DNA from: Azohydromonas lata NBRC 102462
GTDB lineage: Bacteria; Pseudomonadota; Gammaproteobacteria; Burkholderiales; Burkholderiaceae_C
Direction of reading: 5' to 3'
Assembly (NCBI GenBank): GCA_945878385.1
Contig: CAMCTE010000002.1
Span: 1-34,554 of the forward strand
Length of the DNA stretch: 34,554 nucleotides
Positions 28,067-34,554 of the stretch are shown piece after piece (within the stretch, counting starts at the first letter, position 1; the number at the start of each line of letters is the position of its first letter). The notes beneath the pieces are model-generated. The model was not told the origin of the DNA. It was given only the letters and a program-made list of their open reading frames with translations, and made no database searches. Position numbers and translations under genes: made by a program.

Positions 28067-29828
28067 GGCGCCAGCGCCGCTCGGCCGTATCCCAGGCCGC
28101 CAGGGGCTGCAGGTCGGGCACCCAGGCCAGGCCCGATTTCGCATCGGACGATGCCGCCTGCGGCGTGACCAGCACATCCAGCAGCGCCGGCTGGCCCTGC
28201 GCGATCGCATCAAGCGCCGAGGCGATGGCCCCGGGCAGGTCCTCGGGCCGGCTCACGCGCTGCCCATGCGCGCCCAGCGCCCGCGCCAGGGCCGCATGGT
28301 CGGCAAACTGCAGTTGGGTGCCCACCACGCAGCCGTGGTTCTCCTGCTGGTCGCGCACCTCGATGGCCCAGCTGCCGTTGTTGGCCACCACCACCAGCAT
28401 GGCCGCGCGATGGCGCACGGCAGTGTCCAGCTCCATCGCATTGAAGCCGAAGGCCCCGTCGCCGGTGGCCACCACCACCAGGCGCCCCGGGCACGCCAGC
28501 GAAGCGGCCACGCCAAAGGGCGTGCCCACCCCGATGCACCCCAGGGAACCTGGGTCCAGGTAGGTGCGCGCCGGCAGGCCCACGCGGGCAAAGCTCAGGA
28601 AGTCGCCCCCGTCGGCCACCAGCACCGCATCGGCCGGCATGCAGCGCCGCAACTCGGCAATCAGGCGGTTCGGGTGCATCAGCCCGTCGGTGCCTGAAGG
28701 CGCCTGGTCCAGGGAGGACGCCAGCCGATCCGCGCGCTGCTGGTGCTGCTGGCGCAAGTCCTCGGCCCAGGAACGGTCCAGCGCGCGGGCGCGGCTGCGG
28801 CCCAGCTGTACCAGGGCCTGTGTCAGGGCCTGCAGCGTCGACCGCATATCGCCCAGCAGTTCCACCTCGCCGCGTCGGTTGTCGCGCAGTTCCCCGGGCT
28901 GGTCGGCCATGCGAATGAAGCGGGCGGGCCCGAACACGGCCGGTGAGCCATAACCCAACTGGAAGTCCAGCCGGCGGCCGATGGTCAGCACCAGGTCGGC
29001 TTGGCCCATCACCGTGCCGCGCATGGCGGCCACCACGGAAGGATGTTCATCGGACACCAGGCCGCGGCTCTCACCCGTGTCCAGGTACACCGCGCCCAGG
29101 GTGTCCAGCAAAGCACTCAGCTCGGCACCGCAGCCCCGCGCGCCGCGGCCCGTGATCACCAGGGGCCGCCGGGCGGCCCACAGCAGTTCCGCGGCGCGCT
29201 GCACCGACTGGGGATCGGCCCACTGCCGTGGTGGCGTGCGCGCGCCCAGGCGCTCCTTCAGTTGCTCGGGGCTGCGCAGGCCCGGACTGATCTCAGCGCG
29301 CAGCGTGTCCACAGGGAAGTCCAGGTAGGCCGGCCCCGGCTCGCTGCCGTGCCCCCATGCGCGCTCGATGGCCTCATCGAGCTCCTGCAGCACCTGGTCG
29401 GGCTCGCGCACGGTGCGGGCATATCGCGTGAGCGGCGCCACGAAGGCGGTGTGCTGCATGTCCTGCAGGGCCCCTCGATTTTCCTGGGCGCGTGGGGGCG
29501 TGCCCGACAGCACCAGCACGCTGGCGCGCGCCACATGGGCATTGGCGATGCCGGTCATCGCATTGGTCACGCCCGGGCCGGCCGTCACCAGCGCCACACC
29601 CAGGCCACCGGTGATTTCCGCGTGGGCATGGGCCATGTAGACGGCCGCGCGCTCGTCGCGCACATCCACGATGCGGATGCCCTGCTCATGCAGCTTCATC
29701 CACAAGGGCATCACATGGCCGCCGCACAGACCAAACACGCGGTCCACGCCGCGGGCCCGCAAGGCGCGGGCAATCAGTGCGGCTGCGCTGTGGGGGCCGA
29801 TCTCAGGTGCCGGGGTGGCCTGGTTCAT
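28044..29828 (-). CDS. Thiamine pyrophosphate-dependent enzyme, acetolactate synthase / 2-hydroxyacyl-CoA lyase-like
   Basis: VRDERAAVYMAHAHAEITGGLGVALVTAGPGVTNAMTGIANAHV with catalytic-type Glu, TPP motif GDGAFGFNAMELDTAVRHRAAMLVVVANN. Confidence 0.9.
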   Translation of the reverse strand: MNQATPAPEIGPHSAAALIARALRARGVDRVFGLCGGHVMPLWMKLHEQGIRIVDVRDERAAVYMAHAHAEITGGLGVALVTAGPGVTNAMTGIANAHVARASVLVLSGTPPRAQENRGALQDMQHTAFVAPLTRYARTVREPDQVLQELDEAIERAWGHGSEPGPAYLDFPVDTLRAEISPGLRSPEQLKERLGARTPPRQWADPQSVQRAAELLWAARRPLVITGRGARGCGAELSALLDTLGAVYLDTGESRGLVSDEHPSVVAAMRGTVMGQADLVLTIGRRLDFQLGYGSPAVFGPARFIRMADQPGELRDNRRGEVELLGDMRSTLQALTQALVQLGRSRARALDRSWAEDLRQQHQQRADRLASSLDQAPSGTDGLMHPNRLIAELRRCMPADAVLVADGGDFLSFARVGLPARTYLDPGSLGCIGVGTPFGVAASLACPGRLVVVATGDGAFGFNAMELDTAVRHRAAMLVVVANNGSWAIEVRDQQENHGCVVGTQLQFADHAALARALGAHGQRVSRPEDLPGAIASALDAIAQGQPALLDVLVTPQAASSDAKSGLAWVPDLQPLAAWDTAERRWRLNSPESE

Positions 29829-29867
29829 GGACGCTCCTCCTGAAACGTGACAGCGGACGGACCGAAC

Positions 29868-29896
29868 TTGACGGATTCGTCATTCGAAGATAAGTT
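29868..29896 (+). promoter_or_regulatory. Putative promoter TTGACG-17 nt-TAAGTT upstream of the acyl-CoA ligase
   Basis: -35-like hexamer 5/6, 17-nt spacer, weak -10 (3/6). Confidence 0.3.
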
Positions 29897-29900
29897 TAGC

Positions 29901-29916
29901 ACTCTGAATTCAGAGT
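29901..29916. promoter_or_regulatory. Perfect 16-bp palindrome ACTCTGAATTCAGAGT, candidate operator
   Basis: Exact self-reverse-complement in the divergent intergenic region, immediately downstream of a -10-like element. Confidence 0.6.
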
Positions 29917-29923
29917 TCACGTC

Positions 29924-31492
29924 ATGAATCGCCTCCAAACCGTGTTCGATGCCGTGGCCACCCACGCCCGCCTGCAACCCCAGAAACCGGCCGTGCGTGA
30001 CTCCCGGCGCAGCCTGTCCTATGCGCAGCTGCACGACCGCGCTTCGCGCTTGGCCCAGGCCCTGGGTGACCTGGGTCTTCAAAAAGGCGATCGCGTGGCC
30101 TTGTTGGCCTACAACTGCGCCGAGTGGATGGAGCTCTATGCCGCGTTGGCCGGTGCGGGGCTGGTGGCCGTCCCCATCAACTTCCGCCTCACGCCGGATG
30201 AGATGGCCTACATCGTCCATCACAGTCAGGCACGGTGCGCGATCGTGCAGCACACCCTGCTGGCTCAGCTGGAAGCGGTGCGCCGCGACTTGCCCGCAGT
30301 CGATGGCCGCTGCGTGGTGTTCGGTGGCCCACCACCCTCCGGCTGGCTGGCCTATGAACCGCTGATCGCACAGGCTGCGCCCCTGCAGCCCCCCAGCGCC
30401 GTGCACAGCCACGACATGAGCGCGCTCATGTACACATCGGGCACCACCGGCAAGCCCAAGGGCGTGATCCGCAGCCACGAAGGCAGCACGCTCATCGCCA
30501 TGGCCACCGCGCTGGAAATGGGCTTCACCGGCGAGGACACCGGCCTCATGGTCATGCCCATGTGTCACGCCAACTCGCTGTACTTCAGCCACACCTTCGT
30601 GCACCTGGGCGCCACCTGCGTCATCGATGACCGCGCCAGCTTCGACCCCGAAGGCTTGTTGAGCACCCTGGCCGCGCAGCGCATCACCTTCACCTCGCTG
30701 GTGCCCACCCACTACACGATGATGCTGGCCCTGCCCAGCGACATCAAGGCCCGCCACGACGTGAGCCGCGTGGGCAAATTGATGATCTCCTCCGCCCCGG
30801 CCCGGCGCGAAACCAAGCTGGCCATCCTCGACCATTTCCGCAATGCCCAGCTCTACGAACTCTATGGCTCCACGGAGGCCGGCTGGGTCACCCTGCTGCG
30901 GCCCCACGAACAACTCGACAAGCTCGGGTCCGTCGGCCGGGAGTGGGCGATGTCAGGGCCCATCAAGCTGCTGGATGAACGGGGGCAGGAAGTGCCCGAC
31001 GGCGAAGTGGGTGAACTGCACTCCCGCACGGCCTACGCCTTCGACGGCTATTGGCAAAACCCGGAAAAGACGGCCGAGGCCTTCAGGGGCGACTGGTGTT
31101 CGGTGGGTGATCTGGCACGGCGCGATGCGCAGGGCTTCATCCACTTGGTGGACCGCAAGAGCAACATGATCATCACCGGTGGCGAGAACGTCTACCCGAC
31201 CGAAGTGGAAGCGGTGGTGGCCGCCCACCCGGATGTTCGCGATGTGGCCGTCGTGGGCCTGCCGCACGAGAAGTGGGGAGAATCGGTGCATGCGGTGGTC
31301 GTGCTGCACGAGGGTGCCCACACCACGGCCGACGAGCTGCTGCAGTGGTGCAAGGCCCGCATCGCCGGCTACAAGAGGCCGCGCGGGCTCACCCTGGTCA
31401 ACGAAGCGGACCTGCCGCGCACGGCCACCGGCAAGATCCAGCACCGCCTGCTGCGGGAACGGCTCCTGCAAACCGAGCCCGCGCTAGACTGA
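29924..31492 (+). CDS. AMP-dependent acyl-CoA synthetase/ligase
   Basis: MYTSGTTGKPKGVIRSHEG, LYELYGSTEAGWVTLL, GDLARRDAQGFIHLVDRKSNMIITGGENVYPTEVE, PRTATGKIQHRLLRE. Confidence 0.94.
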   Translation: MNRLQTVFDAVATHARLQPQKPAVRDSRRSLSYAQLHDRASRLAQALGDLGLQKGDRVALLAYNCAEWMELYAALAGAGLVAVPINFRLTPDEMAYIVHHSQARCAIVQHTLLAQLEAVRRDLPAVDGRCVVFGGPPPSGWLAYEPLIAQAAPLQPPSAVHSHDMSALMYTSGTTGKPKGVIRSHEGSTLIAMATALEMGFTGEDTGLMVMPMCHANSLYFSHTFVHLGATCVIDDRASFDPEGLLSTLAAQRITFTSLVPTHYTMMLALPSDIKARHDVSRVGKLMISSAPARRETKLAILDHFRNAQLYELYGSTEAGWVTLLRPHEQLDKLGSVGREWAMSGPIKLLDERGQEVPDGEVGELHSRTAYAFDGYWQNPEKTAEAFRGDWCSVGDLARRDAQGFIHLVDRKSNMIITGGENVYPTEVEAVVAAHPDVRDVAVVGLPHEKWGESVHAVVVLHEGAHTTADELLQWCKARIAGYKRPRGLTLVNEADLPRTATGKIQHRLLRERLLQTEPALD

Positions 31493-31523
31493 CGTTGAAT
31501 TCCGCATTCCGAACACTGCATCC

Positions 31524-32189
31524 ATGAAGGCACTGACTGCACAACCCAACCTGGTCGAACAGGTGCGCGACGCCATCCTGGCTGAAATCGCCAGCGGCGC
31601 CTTCGCGCCCGGCGACCGCATCATCCAGGAACCGATTGCCGCGGCCCTGGGCGTTTCACGCCAGCCGGTGCAGCAGGCCCTGGCCCTGCTGCGCAGCCAG
31701 GGCGTGTTGCAGGATGCACCGGGCCGCGGCCTGCAGGTGGCCGGCCTCGACCCCTTGCATGTGCAGCACATCTACGACCTGCGCGCCGCGCTCGAAGGCG
31801 TGGCCGCACGCCGCGCCGCCGAGCTCAATGCCGAGCGCGCCGCCAAGCTGGGCCCCGCGCTCATCGAAGCGGGCCGCAAGGCCGTGGCCGCGGGCTCCGT
31901 GGCGCGCATGAGCGTGGCGGATGTGAAATTCCACGAGTTCATCTACGGCCTGTCTGAAAACCCGCTGATCGCACCCACCCTGGAGCCCCACCTCACCTAC
32001 ACCCAACGGGTGATCGGCGAAGTGTTGGTGCGCGATGAAGCGCCCACCGACATCTGGGACCAGCACGAGGCCATCCTCAAGGCCATCGCCTCGGGCAAGG
32101 CCGACTGGGCCGAGCAGCTCGTGCGCACCCACCTCACCCAGGCCGCAGGCTTCATGATCCAGCGGCTGCGCAAAGCAGCGCAGCCCTAG
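31524..32189 (+). CDS. GntR family transcriptional regulator with FCD-type C-terminal domain
   Basis: QVRDAILAEIASGAFAPGDRIIQEPIAAALGVSRQPVQQALALLRSQGVLQDAPGRGLQV wHTH, then helical YDLRAALEGVAARRAAE...FHEFIYGLSENPLI. Confidence 0.93.
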   Translation: MKALTAQPNLVEQVRDAILAEIASGAFAPGDRIIQEPIAAALGVSRQPVQQALALLRSQGVLQDAPGRGLQVAGLDPLHVQHIYDLRAALEGVAARRAAELNAERAAKLGPALIEAGRKAVAAGSVARMSVADVKFHEFIYGLSENPLIAPTLEPHLTYTQRVIGEVLVRDEAPTDIWDQHEAILKAIASGKADWAEQLVRTHLTQAAGFMIQRLRKAAQP

Positions 32190-32201
32190 CCGCGCACCCG
32201 C

Positions 32202-33311
32202 TCAGGCGGCCGACCCCTCGGGCTCCACCTTCAGCGTCCCTCGGCGAATCTGGTCGCGCTCCAGGCTTTCGAACAGCGCCTTGAAGTTCCCTTCGCCAAA
32301 ACCCTCATCGGCCTTGCGCTGGATGAATTCGAAGAACACCGGACCCAAGACCGGCTGGCTGAAGATCTGCAGCAGCAGGCGCTTCTCGCCACCGGCGGTG
32401 GTGCCATCCATCAGAATGCCGCGCGCGCGCAACTCGCCCACCGGCTCGCCGTGTCCGGGCATGCGCTCGTCCAGCATCTCGTAGTACACCTCGTTAGGTG
32501 CGGTCATCAGCGGCACACCGGCCATCTGCAGGGCGTCCACCGAAGCCAGGATGTCGTCGGTGAGCAGGGCGATGTGTTGGATGCCCTCGCCATTGAACTG
32601 CATCAGGAACTCTTCGATCTGCCCCGTACCGCCGCGCCCCGACTCCTCGTTCAGCGGAATGCGGATGAGCCCGTCGGGGGCCGTCATCGCCTTGCTCGCC
32701 AGCCCCGTGTACTCGCCCTTGATGTCGAAGTAGCGGATCTCGCGGAAATTGAAGAGCTTCTCGTAGAACGCACTCCAGTAGGCCATGCGCCCCCGGTAGA
32801 CGTTGTGGGTCAGGTGGTCGATCAGCTTCAGGCCGTGGCCCACCGGGTGGCGCTGCTCCACCGAATCGCAGCCGGGCAGGAATTCGAAGTCGATGTCGTA
32901 GATGCTCTTGCCGTCTTCAAAACGGTCGATGAGGTACAGCGGCGCACCCCCGATGCCCTTGATGGCAGGCAGGCGCAGCTCCATCGGGCCGGTGGGCACA
33001 TCCACCGGTTGCGCGCCCAGCTCCAGCGCCCGCGCATAGGCCTGGTGCGAATCCTTCACACGAAAGGCCAGCGCGCAGGCGCTCGGACCATGCTCGGCCG
33101 CAAAGTACCCCGCCAGGCTGCGCGGTTCGCGGTTGACGATGAAGTTGATGTCGCCCTGGCGAAACAGCACCACATCCTTGCTGCGGTGGCGGGCCACCAG
33201 CGAGAAACCCATCCGCTCGAACAGCGGCTCCAGCACACCGGGCTTGGGTGAAGCGAACTCCACGAATTCGAAGCCCATCAAGCCCATGGGGTTGTCGTGC
33301 AGGTCAGGCAT
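32202..33311 (-). CDS. hppD: 4-hydroxyphenylpyruvate dioxygenase
   Basis: [113 protein letters not shown]. Confidence 0.95.
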   Translation of the reverse strand: MPDLHDNPMGLMGFEFVEFASPKPGVLEPLFERMGFSLVARHRSKDVVLFRQGDINFIVNREPRSLAGYFAAEHGPSACALAFRVKDSHQAYARALELGAQPVDVPTGPMELRLPAIKGIGGAPLYLIDRFEDGKSIYDIDFEFLPGCDSVEQRHPVGHGLKLIDHLTHNVYRGRMAYWSAFYEKLFNFREIRYFDIKGEYTGLASKAMTAPDGLIRIPLNEESGRGGTGQIEEFLMQFNGEGIQHIALLTDDILASVDALQMAGVPLMTAPNEVYYEMLDERMPGHGEPVGELRARGILMDGTTAGGEKRLLLQIFSQPVLGPVFFEFIQRKADEGFGEGNFKALFESLERDQIRRGTLKVEPEGSAA

Positions 33312-33509
33312 GCGTTGTCCTTCTTCGGTTCGGTGTGGGTGTCCAAGGTGGTCCGGGGGGCCTGCACCCCGGCTTTTGGCCGAGGGCACGCCGCCCGCAA
33401 CCGTCACATTTTGTCGCGGAATACCGGCCCTGATGCGCGGGTTGGACGCGTGGCCTGAGAATCGACATCACGCACTTTCGACCCGCGCCAACTCAGCCAC
33501 ACTTCCGTC

Positions 33510-34554
33510 ATGAACACCCTTTTGCGCAGCCGCCATACCCGCCGCCAAGTTCTGCGGGTGCTGGGCGCAGCCTCGTGCGGCGTATGGGCTTGGGGTATGC
33601 AGCCTGCCCGCGCGGCGAATGCGCCGTCGAACACAACGGCGGGACCGCGCAGCGCCACCGCCAAGACCTCGCCTGCAAACCAAGCCCCCTACGACGCCCT
33701 GGAACTGGACTGGCTGGACGCCTCCCGCTCGCGGGCCGTTCCCGTGCGCCTGTACATGCCGCACAGCGCCACCCCTGCCCAGCCTGCGCCCCTGGTGGTG
33801 TTCTCCCACGGCATCGGTGGCTCGCGCCGGGGCTATTCCTACCTCGGCACCCACTGGGCCAGCCAGGGTTGGGCCAGCATGCACCTTCAGCACGTGGGCA
33901 GCGACCGCGCGCTGTGGACGGGTGGCCTCTTCTCGGTGATCGGCCGGTTGCAGGCCGCGGCCCAGGATGCCGAAGCCATTGCCCGCGCACAGGACCTGCG
34001 CTTTGCACTGGACAGGATGCTGTCCGACGAACTCGGCCGCCGCATCGATTCCAGCAGCATCATCGCCGCCGGGCACTCCTACGGCGCCAACACCACGCTG
34101 CTGGCAGCCGGTGCCCGCGTGCCGCGTGAAGGCGGCGCCATCGATCTCAGCGATGCGCGCATCAAGGCCGCCATCGTCATTTCGGCGCCACCCTTCTATG
34201 GTGAAGGCGACCCCTCCTTCATCCTGGGCTCGGTGCAGGTGCCCAGCCTTCACATCACCTCCACCGAAGATGTGATCCGTATCCCAGGCTACTACAGTGG
34301 CTTGGCCGACCGCCTGTCGGTCTTCGAAGCCACCGGCAGTGCGCGCACATGGCTGGCGGTGTTCGAGGGCGGCTCGCACAGCATGTTCACCGATCGTGCA
34401 GGCACCGGTGGAGTCACCCTCAACCCCAAGGTCAAGGCCGCCACGAACGAGCTCTCGATGGCCTTCCTGCGCAGCGTCTTCGACGGCGACACCGCCGCCC
34501 TGCTGGAGTGGCCGCGCCAGCACGCACCCATCCTGGCGCGCTTCAGCGCCAACA
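33510..34554 (+). CDS. Alpha/beta hydrolase (dienelactone hydrolase/PAF-acetylhydrolase-like) with Tat-like signal; 3' end outside window
   Basis: Own translation: MNTLLRSRHTRRQVLRVLGAASCGVWAWG...PLVVFSHGIGGSRRGYSYLG...IIAAGHSYGANTTLLAAG...FEGGSHSMFTD...; no stop before window end. Absent from supplied ORF track. Confidence 0.85.
   Translation, partial: MNTLLRSRHTRRQVLRVLGAASCGVWAWGMQPARAANAPSNTTAGPRSATAKTSPANQAPYDALELDWLDASRSRAVPVRLYMPHSATPAQPAPLVVFSHGIGGSRRGYSYLGTHWASQGWASMHLQHVGSDRALWTGGLFSVIGRLQAAAQDAEAIARAQDLRFALDRMLSDELGRRIDSSSIIAAGHSYGANTTLLAAGARVPREGGAIDLSDARIKAAIVISAPPFYGEGDPSFILGSVQVPSLHITSTEDVIRIPGYYSGLADRLSVFEATGSARTWLAVFEGGSHSMFTDRAGTGGVTLNPKVKAATNELSMAFLRSVFDGDTAALLEWPRQHAPILARFSAN

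Noticed and set aside
29825-30913. 362-aa minus-strand ORF opposite the ligase
   Set aside because: Antisense of a canonical AMP-binding enzyme and runs through the regulatory intergenic region; no motif
33353-33372. CCGGGG...CCCCGG inverted repeat followed by CTTTT between hppD and the hydrolase
   Set aside because: Located upstream of both divergent genes, so a terminator role is unlikely; short stem, probably compositional

Overview
34.5 kb of GC-rich, Burkholderiales-like (betaproteobacterial) chromosome with about 25 supported CDSs. From left to right: (i) the 3' end of an RND efflux pump and its NodT/OprM-type outer membrane factor; (ii) an apparent 11-gene minus-strand operon (about 14.0 to 2.5 kb) encoding a LIV-type ABC importer (livG-H-M, substrate-binding protein, livF), a long-chain-type acyl-CoA synthetase, a TetR regulator, a crotonase, an SCP-x-type thiolase, a quinone-oxidoreductase-like enzyme and a DUF2520 protein; (iii) a divergent orphan molybdopterin-binding subunit with a Tat/lipoprotein-like leader, followed by an orphan dipeptide-type substrate-binding protein; (iv) an ABC ATPase/FtsX permease/HlyD adaptor exporter; (v) a SRAP/YedK-family protein and a DUF3016 protein; (vi) an alpha-keto-acid/acyl-CoA region: fused indolepyruvate ferredoxin oxidoreductase, TPP-dependent enzyme, AMP-dependent ligase, GntR/FCD regulator and HPPD; (vii) an open-ended Tat-exported alpha/beta hydrolase that is missing from the ORF track. 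The most notable non-coding signals are a palindrome (GTTACC-AGCG-GGTAAC) just downstream of a sigma70-like promoter for the 11-gene operon, a perfect 16-bp palindrome (ACTCTGAATTCAGAGT) between the TPP enzyme and ligase genes, and an 11-bp degenerate tandem repeat upstream of the indolepyruvate oxidoreductase. No rRNA, tRNA, CRISPR array or transposase was recognised. All family calls come from reading motifs by eye, with no database search.
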